Positions 30,607-39,412 of a stretch of DNA of 59,843 bases are shown here, in pieces; the stretch's first letter is position 1, and each line of letters opens with the position of its first letter. Both the position numbers and the translations under genes were made by a program. The DNA comes from Ligilactobacillus saerimneri DSM 16049 (GTDB lineage: Bacteria; Bacillota; Bacilli; Lactobacillales; Lactobacillaceae), in the NCBI RefSeq assembly GCF_000423265.1, contig NZ_AUHQ01000010.1:1-59843 (forward strand), in the 5' to 3' direction. The notes below the pieces were generated by a model. That model made no database searches and was not told the DNA's origin. It saw only the letters and a program-made list of their open reading frames with translations.

Positions 30607-31451
30607 GTTTTACCTATCAACCAGGAACCCCGTTAGCATTTACAGCTTTAAAGGACGTTTCTTTCACGATTGCGGAACATAGCTACACAGCAATTGTCGG
30701 GCATACTGGAAGTGGTAAATCTACTCTTATTCAACACCTGAATGGTTTACTGAAACCAACAACAGGAACAGTACAAATCGGTGAGCAAGTGATTACAAGT
30801 GCAACTAGTAATAAGGACCTGAATAAATTGCGACGGAAAGTAGGCTATGTTTTTCAATTTCCCGAAGCCCAATTGTTTGAAGAAACAGTCTTAAAAGATA
30901 TTGAATTCGCTCCGCTGAACTTTGGATATAGTCCTAAGGAGGCACGACAAATAGCAATTGAGCAGGCCCAAGCTGTACAACTACCGACAGACGTTTGGGA
31001 GAAATCTCCGTTTGAGCTTTCTGGGGGGCAGATGCGGCGGGTAGCCATTGCGGGAATTTTAGCAATGAAGCCCGAAGTTCTGGTTCTGGATGAACCAACG
31101 GCCGGTTTAGATCCCCAAGGTAGCCGTGAAATTATGAGTTTATTTCAACGGTTACATCAAGAACAGGGCTTAACTATTGTATTGGTCACCCACAACATGA
31201 ATGATGTGGCAGACTATGCTGATCATGTTGTAGTGCTGGAAAAAGGAACAGTTGTTGGAGACGGACAACCACGGGAAATTTTTGCCGATCCACAGTGGTT
31301 GACGGATCATCATTTAGGTCTTCCACAGACAACGGCTTTTGCATATCAACTACAACAACGAGGGTTTGTCTTTACCGAAGGTTTACCCTTAACTGAAAAG
31401 CAACTAGCACATGAGTTAGCTATGATGCTCAAAGGGGGGAATAACCAATGA
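30582..31451 (+). CDS. ecfA2: ECF transporter ATPase EcfA2
   Basis: The second ATPase of the ECF module, which pairs with EcfA1. 289 residues, with GHTGSGKST near residue 39, LSGGQMRR near 147 and VLVLDEPTAGLD near 164. The extended C-terminal domain is typical. The start lies within the end of ecfA1 and the stop overlaps the ecfT start by four bases, so the three genes are translationally coupled. Confidence 0.95.
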   Translation: MQITFEKLGFTYQPGTPLAFTALKDVSFTIAEHSYTAIVGHTGSGKSTLIQHLNGLLKPTTGTVQIGEQVITSATSNKDLNKLRRKVGYVFQFPEAQLFEETVLKDIEFAPLNFGYSPKEARQIAIEQAQAVQLPTDVWEKSPFELSGGQMRRVAIAGILAMKPEVLVLDEPTAGLDPQGSREIMSLFQRLHQEQGLTIVLVTHNMNDVADYADHVVVLEKGTVVGDGQPREIFADPQWLTDHHLGLPQTTAFAYQLQQRGFVFTEGLPLTEKQLAHELAMMLKGGNNQ

Positions 31452-32242
31452 ATAAACTCCTTTTAGGGCGGTACATTCATGCTGATTCGTTCGTTCATAA
31501 ATTGGATGCACGCGCAAAGCTATTTTTGAGTTTTTATTTCATAGTGATCATCTTTTTATGTAACAACTGGCAAACGTATACTTTATTAGGGATTTTAACC
31601 TTAGTTAGTGTGGTATGTTCCAAGATAAAATTGAAGTTTTTCTGGGATGGGATTCGCCCCTTAGTATGGTTGATCATCTTTACGGTCGTATTACAACTAT
31701 TCTTCTCCAGTGGTGGTCATGTTTACTGGCAGTGGGGAATTTTTAGAATCACTAGCTTGGGGATTGAAAATGCAATCTATATTTTTTGTCGGTTTGTCCT
31801 GATTGTATGTATGTCAACTTTGCTGACTTTGACGACACCGCCATTACAGATTGCTGACGGGATGGAGGCTTTGATGAAGCCATTAAAGAAAGTAAAAGTC
31901 CCGGTTGATGAGATTGCTTTGATGTTGTCAATAGCACTACGGTTTGTCCCGACCCTGATGGATGAGACAACGAAAATCATGAATGCCCAACGATCACGGG
32001 GGGTTAACTTTGAGGAAGGTAGCTTATGGCATCGTGCTAAGATGCTGGTTCCGTTATTGATTCCGTTATTCGTTAGTTCATTTAATCGGGCAGAAGATTT
32101 AGCGATTGCGATGGAAGCACGGGGGTATCGTGGTGGTTCGCATCGCACTAAGTATCGGCAGCAAGTATGGCACCGCAATGATACGCTTGTGATGATGCTT
32201 TTTGCGGTAGTGACAGGCTTGTTGATCTATTTACGTAAATAA
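31448..32242 (+). CDS. ecfT: ECF transporter transmembrane protein EcfT
   Basis: EcfT is the membrane scaffold that links the two ATPases to substrate-binding subunits. 264 residues, with about five or six hydrophobic segments. The two coupling-helix motifs are seen as AQRSRG (about residue 180) and EARGYRG (about residue 224), which dock into the ATPases. Confidence 0.95.
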   Translation: MNKLLLGRYIHADSFVHKLDARAKLFLSFYFIVIIFLCNNWQTYTLLGILTLVSVVCSKIKLKFFWDGIRPLVWLIIFTVVLQLFFSSGGHVYWQWGIFRITSLGIENAIYIFCRFVLIVCMSTLLTLTTPPLQIADGMEALMKPLKKVKVPVDEIALMLSIALRFVPTLMDETTKIMNAQRSRGVNFEEGSLWHRAKMLVPLLIPLFVSSFNRAEDLAIAMEARGYRGGSHRTKYRQQVWHRNDTLVMMLFAVVTGLLIYLRK

Positions 32243-32261
32243 CGGGTAGAGGAGGAGAGCT

Positions 32262-33023
32262 GTGACTCAAAGATATAAGGTAACCATCGCGTATGATGGA
32301 ACTAATTTTGCTGGTTTTCAAAAACAACCCCAGCAGCGTACGGTGCAATCTGTTATCGAAGATGCACTGAACAAGATGAATAAAACGGACGAACATATTT
32401 TCATTGTTGGTTCTGGGAGAACTGATGCAGGTGTCCATGCTTTAGCTCAGGTAATTCACTTTGATTTTCCCCATGAAATTCCAGCTCTAGGGATGAAACG
32501 AGGACTTAACAGTATGTTACCTTTGGATCTAGAAGTTAAAGACTGTGAAATAGTTGATGATAGTTTTCATGCTCGGTTCAGTACTCATGGTAAACGGTAT
32601 ATGTATCGGGTAAGTCGGGGCGAGTTTGTTAATCCGTTTAAGCGATTTTATACGGCCCATTACAAGTATCCGTTAGATATTGATAAAATTCGTGCTGCAT
32701 TGCCAGATGTTGTAGGGACACATGATTTTACTAGCTTTGTAGCAGCTGGTAGTCAGGCCCGCGATCATGTTCGGACAATTTATGAGGCAACAGTTCGAGA
32801 AGATCTGGCTAACGATGAAGTAATATTTGAATTCTATGGGAATGGCTTTTTGTATAATCAGGTGCGAATTATGGTAGCAGCCCTGTTAGAAATTGGGCGG
32901 GGGCAACGACCGGTCCATGATTTTTTACGGTTATATGAAGTGAAAAATCGCAAAGAATGTTATCGTACTGCTCCAGCTAGTGGGTTATATTTGAAAGAAG
33001 TAGTATATAATCAACCGCAATAA
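32262..33023 (+). CDS. truA: tRNA pseudouridine(38-40) synthase TruA
   Basis: TruA makes pseudouridine at positions 38 to 40 of the tRNA anticodon arm. 253 residues from a GTG start behind AGAGGAGG. The catalytic aspartate is in [11 protein letters not shown] (about residue 53). The gene sits between ecfT and rplM, a common arrangement in Firmicutes. Confidence 0.96.
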   Translation: MTQRYKVTIAYDGTNFAGFQKQPQQRTVQSVIEDALNKMNKTDEHIFIVGSGRTDAGVHALAQVIHFDFPHEIPALGMKRGLNSMLPLDLEVKDCEIVDDSFHARFSTHGKRYMYRVSRGEFVNPFKRFYTAHYKYPLDIDKIRAALPDVVGTHDFTSFVAAGSQARDHVRTIYEATVREDLANDEVIFEFYGNGFLYNQVRIMVAALLEIGRGQRPVHDFLRLYEVKNRKECYRTAPASGLYLKEVVYNQPQ

Positions 33024-33057
33024 GCAGAAAACATTACAATTATTTCGTGAATTGTAA

Positions 33058-33086
33058 TTGACTTAGATACTGAAAGTAAGTATTAT
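33058..33086 (+). promoter_or_regulatory. Promoter of rplM-rpsI
   Basis: TTGACT (33058-33063) and TATTAT (33081-33086) with a 17-base spacer, in the gap after truA. Confidence 0.8.
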
Positions 33087-33169
33087 AGTACTTGGTATTG
33101 TTTGCCCCACAGTAAGCCCCGTTAACCTTATTGTTTGTCAAACATGCATTAAAAATGGAGGAAATAAAC
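33087..33169 (+). promoter_or_regulatory. rplM leader, L13-leader candidate
   Basis: About 80 bases between the promoter and the GTG start hold CACAGTAAGCCCCGTTAACC. Firmicutes rplM leaders include a known autoregulatory RNA (L13 leader) in this position; the CCCCGTTAACC block is reminiscent of it. The assignment rests on place and recall, not on a model search. Confidence 0.45.
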
Positions 33170-33613
33170 GTGCGTACAACATATATTGCAAAACCAGGCG
33201 AAGTAGAACGTAAATGGTATGTAGTTGATGCCACTGATGTATCTTTAGGTCGTTTAGCATCACAAGTTGCTGCTATTTTACGTGGTAAGAACAAGCCAAC
33301 ATTCACACCTCATGTTGATACTGGTGACAATGTTATCATTATCAATGCAGAAAAGGTTGCTTTAACAGGTCACAAGGCTGCTAAGAAGCTTTACTACTTC
33401 CACTCAGATTATCCTGGTGGATTTAAGAAGATCAAGGCTGGCGATATGCGGAATGACAAGCCAGAACGCTTGATTGAATTAGCAGTTAAGAACATGCTTC
33501 CAAAGAACTCTCTTGGTCGCAAGATGATTAAGAAGATGCATGTATACCGTGGTGCAGAACACAAGCATGCTGCACAACAACCAGAAGCATTGGACATCAA
33601 CAAGTTAATCTAA
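33170..33613 (+). CDS. rplM: 50S ribosomal protein L13
   Basis: L13 is one of the earliest assembly proteins of the 50S subunit. The GTG at 33170, behind TGGAGG, gives the standard 147 residues ([20 protein letters not shown]). The earlier in-frame ATG at 33131 would add leader sequence only. It is followed by rpsI after 20 bases. Confidence 0.95.
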   Translation: MRTTYIAKPGEVERKWYVVDATDVSLGRLASQVAAILRGKNKPTFTPHVDTGDNVIIINAEKVALTGHKAAKKLYYFHSDYPGGFKKIKAGDMRNDKPERLIELAVKNMLPKNSLGRKMIKKMHVYRGAEHKHAAQQPEALDINKLI

Positions 33614-33633
33614 TAACATAGGAGGAAAATGAT

Positions 33634-34026
33634 TTGGCACAAGTACAATATTTCGGCACAGGTCGTCGTAAGCATTCCGTTGCTCGTGTTCGTTTAGTAC
33701 CAGGTTCTGGTAAGATCACTATGAACGGCAAACCTGCTGAAGAATACATTCCATATGAAAACTTACGCGCAGTTATGATGCAACCATTCGACGTTACTGA
33801 AACAAACGGTTCATACGATGTTTTAGTAAATGTTAACGGCGGTGGCTTCTCTGGCCAAGCTGGTGCAACTCGTCATGGTATTGCACGTGCATTACTTACT
33901 GTTGATCCTGACTTCCGTGGCGTATTAAAGCGCGCTGGTCTCTTAACTCGTGACCCACGGATGAAGGAACGTAAGAAGCCAGGTCTCAAGAAGGCTCGTA
34001 AGGCTTCCCAATTCTCAAAGCGTTAA
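33634..34026 (+). CDS. rpsI: 30S ribosomal protein S9
   Basis: S9 reaches the P-site tRNA with its C-terminal tail, here ending RKASQFSKR with the conserved final arginine. 130 residues from a TTG start behind AGGAGG. Confidence 0.97.
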   Translation: MAQVQYFGTGRRKHSVARVRLVPGSGKITMNGKPAEEYIPYENLRAVMMQPFDVTETNGSYDVLVNVNGGGFSGQAGATRHGIARALLTVDPDFRGVLKRAGLLTRDPRMKERKKPGLKKARKASQFSKR

Positions 34027-34050
34027 TCAGATTTCTGGTTACACTTTCCA

Positions 34051-34077
34051 AGCATCAGCATTTGCTGGTGCTTTTTT
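34051..34077 (+). terminator. Rho-independent terminator after rpsI
   Basis: AGCATCAGCA (34051-34060) pairs with TGCTGGTGCT (34063-34072), with one T-G pair, followed by T's. Confidence 0.9.
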
Positions 34078-34196
34078 ATTGTAAAAATTAAAAGCCCGGA
34101 TAAAAAGTGAAGAGAAAATAATCTTTGTGTAATCCGCTTGTACTTAGCACTTAGACTTACGGGTAATTTTCCCGTCATTTAAACTATGGGAAATAA

Positions 34197-34231
34197 TAAA
34201 AAGACTGGAAAATAGTTTTCCAGCCTTTTTT
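34197..34231. terminator. Bidirectional terminator between rpsI and the DUF454 gene
   Basis: CTGGAAAA (34205-34212) and TTTTCCAG (34216-34223) form a perfect stem with A-rich and T-rich flanks on both sides. It lies directly 3' of the leftward DUF454 gene and probably ends it. Confidence 0.8.
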
Positions 34232-34240
34232 AGTATATAT

Positions 34241-34555
34241 TTAGTCTTTAATATTAGCAGTAACAACAGCAGCAAACTTAACAAATAAACGTTGGTAAAG
34301 ATTGAGCTGATGCAATTGTTCTAGTTGTTCCTTCTTTTTGAGCATGAAATCAAACATCCCCACAATGTACTTTTGGTACAGACGAGTATGAGTGATCCAA
34401 GCATGGAAGCGCGGCGAAACTTTCGATAAACTAAAGATTGCCAGTAAGAAGAAAGGAACTTGAGGAATGACTGGCAAAAGTAGACCAATAATTCCACATG
34501 TAAAGCCAAGAACAGCTAACAATAACCAAAAAAACTTAGCAATATTTTTCGTCAT
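34241..34555 (-). CDS. Small membrane protein, DUF454 (YbaN-like)
   Basis: 104 residues. The N-terminal half has a hydrophobic hairpin with GIIGLLLPVIPQVPFFLLAI, the hallmark of the DUF454/YbaN family, then FSLSKVSPRFHAWITHTRLY, and a charged C-terminal half. The function of the family is not known. It is a single leftward gene with its own terminator; CCCCTTTC on the forward strand just upstream (about 34561-34568) supplies a GAAAGGGG ribosome site. Confidence 0.8.
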   Translation of the reverse strand: MTKNIAKFFWLLLAVLGFTCGIIGLLLPVIPQVPFFLLAIFSLSKVSPRFHAWITHTRLYQKYIVGMFDFMLKKKEQLEQLHQLNLYQRLFVKFAAVVTANIKD

Positions 34556-34712
34556 AAAAGCCCCTTTCTTACAAAACAGAACTTACCTACTACTTCTTGT
34601 TGTCATTATACCATAGGACCCAAGAATAGTCCGTTTATGAATTTATTAAGAAAGAGTGCTAAAATAAACAACTATAAATAACTTTAATAATTAGTAAAAG
34701 AGGCGTTTTTAG

Positions 34713-35906
34713 ATGTTAGACAATATGATTCTCAAACAAGTGATGAAGCGGTCATTTACTATCCCTATTGAAGTGACCTATGCTGACGGTAAAACGGAAC
34801 GGTACGGGAAAGGAACACCTGAGGTTAAAGTTAAATTTAATCAGAAGATTGCTCTGAAAGACCTGCGAAAGAATGCATCCATCACACTGGGAGAAGCATA
34901 TATGGATAAAGCTATCGAAGTCGAAGGCTCATTGCAAAAGCTCATTGCATCAGCATATGCATCAGCTGATAGTTTTTTAAACAATAAAAAGTTCAAGCGT
35001 TTTTTGCCCCACCAAAGTCACGATGAGGCTGAAACTAAGCATGATGTGCAAACACACTATGACATTGGCAATGATTTTTATCGTTTGTGGCTTGACCCGA
35101 CAATGACCTATTCTTGTGCTTATTTTGAAAAGCCCACTGATAGTTTAGAACAAGCCCAGGAAAATAAGGTACATCACATCATCAATAAATTGAATCCGCA
35201 ACCTGGAAAGACCATGTTAGATATAGGCTGTGGTTGGGGAACGTTGATTTTAACGGCAGCACAAGAATATGGACTAAACGTGTGTGGAATCACTCTTAGT
35301 CAAGAGCAATATGAGTTTGTTAACAAGCGGATAAAGGAATTGGGCTTAGAACATCAAGCGCAAGTAATTTTGACTGATTATCGTGAATTAGATCATGTTC
35401 CTTTCGATTACATCACTAGTGTGGGGATGTTTGAACATGTTGGTCAAGAAGATCTCGGCCAATATTTTCGAACTGTAGCTTCATTGTTGAAGGATGATGG
35501 GACGGCATTGATTCACGGAATTACGCGGCAACAAGGGGGAGCTTATAATGGATGGATCAATAAATATATTTTCCCCGGTGGCTATATCCCTGGTTTGCAA
35601 GAAAATATTCAACACATCTTGGATGCAGGGATGCAGCTGGCCGATATTGAAATGTTGCGACGTCATTACCAAAAAACATTAGAGATCTGGGATGCTAACT
35701 TCAAAAAGGTAATTCCCCAAGTGATTGCGCAAAAAGGGGAACGTTTCGCCCGGATGTGGGACTTATATCTACAGGCATGTGCAGCATCATTTGAATCAGG
35801 CAATATCGATGTGATCCAGTTCCTGATGTCGAAAGGCCCAAGTGCAAAGAATTTACCGTTAACGCGGAATTATGTATATGCCAAGGAACTCACTGTACAG
35901 AATTAG
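34713..35906 (+). CDS. cfa: Cyclopropane-fatty-acyl-phospholipid synthase
   Basis: The enzyme uses S-adenosylmethionine to add a methylene bridge to unsaturated acyl chains of membrane lipids, a stationary-phase and acid-stress adaptation. 397 residues. The SAM-binding motif [11 protein letters not shown] is near residue 168, with [13 protein letters not shown] after it, and the conserved YSCAYF segment is near 131. The N-terminal domain (about 1-100) is the usual lipid-binding part. It is monocistronic or weakly linked to the next gene, whose promoter overlaps its end. Confidence 0.93.
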   Translation: MLDNMILKQVMKRSFTIPIEVTYADGKTERYGKGTPEVKVKFNQKIALKDLRKNASITLGEAYMDKAIEVEGSLQKLIASAYASADSFLNNKKFKRFLPHQSHDEAETKHDVQTHYDIGNDFYRLWLDPTMTYSCAYFEKPTDSLEQAQENKVHHIINKLNPQPGKTMLDIGCGWGTLILTAAQEYGLNVCGITLSQEQYEFVNKRIKELGLEHQAQVILTDYRELDHVPFDYITSVGMFEHVGQEDLGQYFRTVASLLKDDGTALIHGITRQQGGAYNGWINKYIFPGGYIPGLQENIQHILDAGMQLADIEMLRRHYQKTLEIWDANFKKVIPQVIAQKGERFARMWDLYLQACAASFESGNIDVIQFLMSKGPSAKNLPLTRNYVYAKELTVQN

Positions 35907-35916
35907 TTGGACGTTC

Positions 35917-35925
35917 TGGTATAAT
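35917..35925 (+). promoter_or_regulatory. Extended -10 promoter of the CopY/BlaI-type gene
   Basis: TGGTATAAT is an extended -10. An eight-base palindrome CTGTACAG lies about 20 bases upstream at the end of cfa, where a dimeric repressor could bind. It contains TACA, part of the cop-box sequence, but is not a full cop box. Confidence 0.5.
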
Positions 35926-35961
35926 CACAGTAGAAGAAAGAAGGGGAGGAGTGATCACAAC

Positions 35962-36426
35962 GTGAAAGAGGCAAGCTCAGTTGAGATTACCAATGCGGAG
36001 TGGGAAATTATGCGCATCGTTTGGACTCTAGGGGCAGCAACAAGTAAGCAGATCAGTGAAGTGATGGCGGTTAAGAAAAACTGGAAAATGGCAACGACGA
36101 AAACCTTGTTGGGACGTTTGGTAACTAAAAATTATCTTGAAACTACGCGACAAGGGCGCGCTTTTATTTATCGGCCAACCGTAGACGAACAGGCAACCAT
36201 CAACCAGCTGTTAGAGGCTGACCTGCGAACAATTTGTCAAATGCACACGGGCCGTTCGTTAGCAGAAATTCTCCGCAAGTTTACTTTTACGAAACATGAC
36301 CTCCAGGTAATGCAAGATATCTTGCAAGCCAAGATGGCGGATGCACCGACAGAACTGCCATGTGATTGTGTACCGGCAGAGTTGGCTCCAGAATTAGACC
36401 ATGATGAACAAACGTGTTGTCGTTAG
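35962..36426 (+). CDS. CopY/BlaI-family transcriptional repressor
   Basis: 154 residues from the GTG at 35962; AAGGGGAGG lies about 12 bases upstream. The N-terminal 75 residues form the winged helix of the BlaI/MecI/CopY family (ITNAEWEIMRIVWTLG, KKNWKMATTKTLLGRL). The tail carries C134-x-C136 and C152-C153, a variant of the copper-binding CxC pairs of CopY, which release DNA on binding Cu(I). No copper ATPase or chaperone gene is adjacent, so the target is unclear. CopY is the better guess than BlaI because of the cysteines. Confidence 0.8.
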   Translation: MKEASSVEITNAEWEIMRIVWTLGAATSKQISEVMAVKKNWKMATTKTLLGRLVTKNYLETTRQGRAFIYRPTVDEQATINQLLEADLRTICQMHTGRSLAEILRKFTFTKHDLQVMQDILQAKMADAPTELPCDCVPAELAPELDHDEQTCCR

Positions 36427-36445
36427 GGATGTTTGATAAAAAAGT

Positions 36446-36472
36446 TTGGCAAACCTAAATATGTGGTATAAT
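36446..36472 (+). promoter_or_regulatory. Promoter of the universal stress protein gene
   Basis: TTGGCA (36446-36451) and TATAAT (36467-36472) lie 15 bases apart, helped by an extended -10 TGG. Confidence 0.7.
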
Positions 36473-36522
36473 AAAAGGGTCAAAGATCTATGGTGGCAGA
36501 TATGCAATGAGGAGTGATTAGG

Positions 36523-36960
36523 TTGGAAAAGATTCGCAATATTAAACGAATTTTAGTTGGGGTTGATGCTTCCGATGACGCGCAACTGGCTTTTCGGGTG
36601 GCCATTCACCGGGCCCGCGAATTGGGAGCAGACCTATATATTGTTAATGTTATTGAAGACCATGACATTAACGTGTATGAAAAGTTAGACGATGATTTCA
36701 TGCGTCGCAAGCGGAGCATGCACGGTGAAACATTAACTAAGTATAAGCAACTGGCTGAAGAAGCTGGGGTAAAGAACGTTAAGATTATTTCGGTTGAAGG
36801 CAATCCAGGGAAAACAATTGTTAAAGATGTGATCCCATCAGTCAAGCCAGACTTGCTAATTGTTGGTTCGATTGGTAAACAAGGCGTCCGGAAATACTTT
36901 GGTTCGCAAGCAGCATACATGGCTAAATATTCACCAGTATCAGTTCTAGTTGTACGTTAA
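36523..36960 (+). CDS. Universal stress protein, UspA family
   Basis: 145 residues from the TTG at 36523, which is preceded by GAGGAG; an in-frame GTG at 36514 overlaps that site. The single Usp domain begins IKRILVGVDASDDAQLAF and ends with the ATP-binding type motif VGSIGKQGVRKYFGSQAAYM and SVLVV. Such proteins are soluble nucleotide-binding dimers linked to stress survival. The gene is monocistronic with its own promoter and terminator. Confidence 0.92.
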   Translation: MEKIRNIKRILVGVDASDDAQLAFRVAIHRARELGADLYIVNVIEDHDINVYEKLDDDFMRRKRSMHGETLTKYKQLAEEAGVKNVKIISVEGNPGKTIVKDVIPSVKPDLLIVGSIGKQGVRKYFGSQAAYMAKYSPVSVLVVR

Positions 36961-36977
36961 ATTTTATAGTAATAGTA

Positions 36978-37015
36978 GGGGAGAATAATTTTGCTAATTA
37001 TTCTCCCCTTTTGCT
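36978..37015 (+). terminator. Rho-independent terminator after usp
   Basis: A perfect 13-base stem, GGGGAGAATAATT (36978-36990) with its complement (36996-37008), a TTGCT loop and T's after it. Confidence 0.93.
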
Positions 37016-37101
37016 GTTTTTATGGTAAAGTCAATATATAAAATAAATTATATTATCTTTATATCCTAAACTACTGATAGGAAGGATAAGGAGAGGTGGC
37101 A

Positions 37102-37668
37102 ATGACAAGACATCAAGAAGAACGGAAGCAAGCTTTTGCTGCTAGCTTAACTAATTTATTGCGGAAAGAAGCGATTGAGAAAATCACAGTTGATCAAATT
37201 TGCGAGGAAGCTAACGTTCATCGGAGTACTTTTTATCGCTACTTCACTGATAAATACGACCTCTTAGAATACGTTTTTAAAAATATCTTCGTTGCGCAAG
37301 TGGACCGGAGCAACGTAGTTGAATCCATTATCAGACACATTGCTAGTGAAAAGAAAATTTTTCGTAATGTGTTTAATAATAACAATAAGGCAGATTATTA
37401 TTTATTTGGGACAATTTTACGTATTTTTAGTAGCCAAATCTATGACGCGGTGATGGCAGGACACCTGCATGAAATTCCGTGGATCGAGATTATGGTCAAA
37501 AATAGTAAGTATCCTAAAATTGCCACAGATATGATTGCTGGGGGCTTTTTAACGGTATTAATCGAGTGGATTAGTACCAACTATGAGATGGATGAAGAAG
37601 AACTCGCCCGCTTTATCCTCCATATTGAAGAGAGCTTGAAGGATAAGAAAATAAATATTAACGATTAG
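37102..37668 (+). CDS. TetR-family transcriptional regulator
   Basis: 188 residues from the ATG at 37102, behind AAGGAGAGG. The N-terminal HTH is typical (KITVDQICEEANVHRSTFYRYFTDKYDLLEYV, about residues 25-57, with the recognition helix HRSTFYRYF). The C-terminal ligand domain is not recognisable. No transporter or enzyme is next to it, so its target cannot be named. It belongs to the small-ligand or DhaS-like side of the family by length. Confidence 0.85.
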   Translation: MTRHQEERKQAFAASLTNLLRKEAIEKITVDQICEEANVHRSTFYRYFTDKYDLLEYVFKNIFVAQVDRSNVVESIIRHIASEKKIFRNVFNNNNKADYYLFGTILRIFSSQIYDAVMAGHLHEIPWIEIMVKNSKYPKIATDMIAGGFLTVLIEWISTNYEMDEEELARFILHIEESLKDKKININD

Positions 37669-37678
37669 TTTAGCTTTT

Positions 37679-37713
37679 CTATTTTACATACAATCTTAAA
37701 AAGCGTAAAATAG
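37679..37713. repeat. Inverted repeat between tetR- and marR-type genes
   Basis: CTATTTTAC (37679-37687) and GTAAAATAG (37705-37713) are exact complements around a 17-base loop. There is no T-run, so it could be a weak terminator or an operator. Further on, ACTGGT and ACCAGT (about 37750-37783) form another pair close to the marR-type gene start. Confidence 0.45.
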
Positions 37714-37845
37714 TAGTAGCTATTGCGGGATAAACTATTAATTAATTAACACTGGTAGGAATTATATAGTAGTTGGCAACCAGTAGCGGTTACATTTTTT
37801 GTTTACCATATTAAGTTACCTTTATGCAATAGGAGGCGAACAAGT

Positions 37846-38286
37846 GTGAATTCATTGCAAAAGTCGATGACTAATTTGGCTCAGGTGCTACGGCTTCATG
37901 AACAAAAGAGTGGATCCAGTGATGAACTGGCTAAGCTGGGTGTAATAGATGTTTATTATCTCGAAGCAATCTATCAGCTTAAAGATCCAACTATTGGGAC
38001 GATTTCTAAGCTTCTGGGTCAATCTACCCCCAACACTAACTACCATATCAAGAAGCTCGAAAAGAGTGGGCTTATCGAAAAGCGTTTAGATGACGTGGAT
38101 CGACGGGTTACTCACCTATATGTCACGGAAAAGTATCTACAGATGCTAGAGTTTGATGCTGCTTTTTGGGCAGACCTACAACAAAAGCTCGAAGAAAGTG
38201 TTACTCCAAGCGATTTAGCAATTTTTAGACAGGTTTTGAGAGAAACAACCGATATTATTACGGAAAGTACACTACATAGAGATTAA
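37846..38286 (+). CDS. MarR-family transcriptional regulator
   Basis: 146 residues from a GTG start behind AGGAGG. The winged HTH is visible: VYYLEAIYQL, then the recognition area TISKLLGQSTPNTNYHIKKL and the wing GLIEKRLDDVDRRVTHLYVT. The family usually senses small phenolics or oxidants and represses nearby genes. Neighbours are only another regulator and, convergent, mleR, so the target is unknown. Confidence 0.87.
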   Translation: MNSLQKSMTNLAQVLRLHEQKSGSSDELAKLGVIDVYYLEAIYQLKDPTIGTISKLLGQSTPNTNYHIKKLEKSGLIEKRLDDVDRRVTHLYVTEKYLQMLEFDAAFWADLQQKLEESVTPSDLAIFRQVLRETTDIITESTLHRD

Positions 38287-38353
38287 GAGTGACGTAAGCG
38301 TAGAAAAAAATACTATGGGAAAGCTCATAGATGATAATAAAATATTGGTTATC

Positions 38354-38397
38354 AAAAGAGTGAGGCCAGCTGATAATTCAGTTGGCCTCACTCTTTT
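38354..38397. terminator. Bidirectional terminator between marR-type gene and mleR
   Basis: AAAAGAGTGAGGCCAGCTGA (38354-38373) pairs almost perfectly with the mirrored sequence (38378-38397) around a four-base loop. A- and T-rich ends make it work in both directions for the two convergent genes. The mleR stop codon lies within its right arm. Confidence 0.92.
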
Positions 38398-39280
38398 AGT
38401 TATTCCAAGGATGAAAAGTGGTAATTAGGTCCAATAATGCAGGGGCAGGAGGAAAACTTTCCCGATAAGCAAGTCCAATCTTGAACTCAGGCACCCCTTT
38501 GTTAGCCAAATCAAGGGCGACAAGATCATCATCTGGACGTAGTGCAATTGAGGTAATAAAGCTGATCCCTACGTTTTGAGCAACGAGTTTTTTGACGATT
38601 TGGATATCGTCAGTATGAAAGATCCGCGGTGGGTGGATAGCATTGATGGTTTCAAGCCGGGAAAAAGCCTTATTGTGGGTAAAACTATTAGTTAGGGCAA
38701 TAAACGGATAGGATGCTAAATCTTTAAAGTACAGGGGTTGGGTCCGGTGCGCTAAAGGGTGGTTTTTACTAACAATGATCTTGAAAGTGGAATTAGCAAA
38801 GTAATTAACTACAAGGTTAGGATCTTTGACCTCATCCAAAATACCAATGAAAGCAAAATCAATGCTTCCTGTTGAAACAAGAGATAACAAGCGCTGAGAT
38901 CCCTGCTCGACTGGTTGCATTCGGTTGAGTAGGTTGGCTTGGAGCAACTGGGGGGCAAGTAAAGGAAAGAGATAAGTCCCAATAATTGGTGGCAGGCCAA
39001 ACTTGATTTTACGTGCTTTAAGGCGAACTAATTCTGTTTGAGCTAGGGCTAATTCTTGCAGGATTTTTTTGACATGGCGGTGAAAATTTTCACCGCTAGC
39101 GGTTAGGCGGAGGGTTTTATGCCGGTAGTCACGTTCAAAAAAATGTGTTTGGTAACTTTCTTCAAGGCGTTTGATAGCCATCGTGATGGTAGGTTGGCTA
39201 ACACCAAAAAAAGTTGCAACTTTAGAGAAATTTTTTTCTTCGACTAATTTATCGTAATATTCTAACCATTTTAAATTCAT
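38396..39280 (-). CDS. mleR: LysR-family regulator, probable malolactic activator MleR
   Basis: 294 residues with the LysR N-terminal winged HTH (NFSKVATFFGVSQPTITMAIKRLEE, about residues 18-42) and a periplasmic-binding-like effector domain. It is divergent from mleS, the usual place of mleR, whose product activates malolactic genes in response to malate. The name rests on context plus family. An AACCTCCTTTA on the forward strand gives its ribosome site. Confidence 0.88.
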   Translation of the reverse strand: MNLKWLEYYDKLVEEKNFSKVATFFGVSQPTITMAIKRLEESYQTHFFERDYRHKTLRLTASGENFHRHVKKILQELALAQTELVRLKARKIKFGLPPIIGTYLFPLLAPQLLQANLLNRMQPVEQGSQRLLSLVSTGSIDFAFIGILDEVKDPNLVVNYFANSTFKIIVSKNHPLAHRTQPLYFKDLASYPFIALTNSFTHNKAFSRLETINAIHPPRIFHTDDIQIVKKLVAQNVGISFITSIALRPDDDLVALDLANKGVPEFKIGLAYRESFPPAPALLDLITTFHPWNN

Positions 39281-39319
39281 GCTAAACCTCCTTTAAAGCA
39301 TAGCTTAAATAGCTTTAGT

Positions 39320-39334
39320 ATAAAATATATTTAT
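39320..39334. promoter_or_regulatory. Candidate LysR operator in the mleR-mleS gap
   Basis: ATAAAATATATTTAT is a near-palindrome of the T-N11-A type preferred by LysR proteins, placed between the divergent starts and upstream of the mleS -35. AT-rich sequence makes chance likely, so support is modest. Confidence 0.4.
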
Positions 39335-39348
39335 ATGTTACCACACTT

Positions 39349-39378
39349 TTGACTATAAACTAATCTTCACGCTAAGAT
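39349..39378 (+). promoter_or_regulatory. mleS promoter
   Basis: TTGACT (39349-39354) and TAAGAT (39373-39378), 18 bases apart, just upstream of mleS. Confidence 0.65.
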
Positions 39379-39412
39379 ACTATATGTAAACAAAAACAAA
39401 GGGAGTGGAAAC

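Noticed and set aside
38287-38353. Possible small RNA between marR-type gene and mleR.
   Set aside because: No promoter was found; the only structure is the shared terminator.
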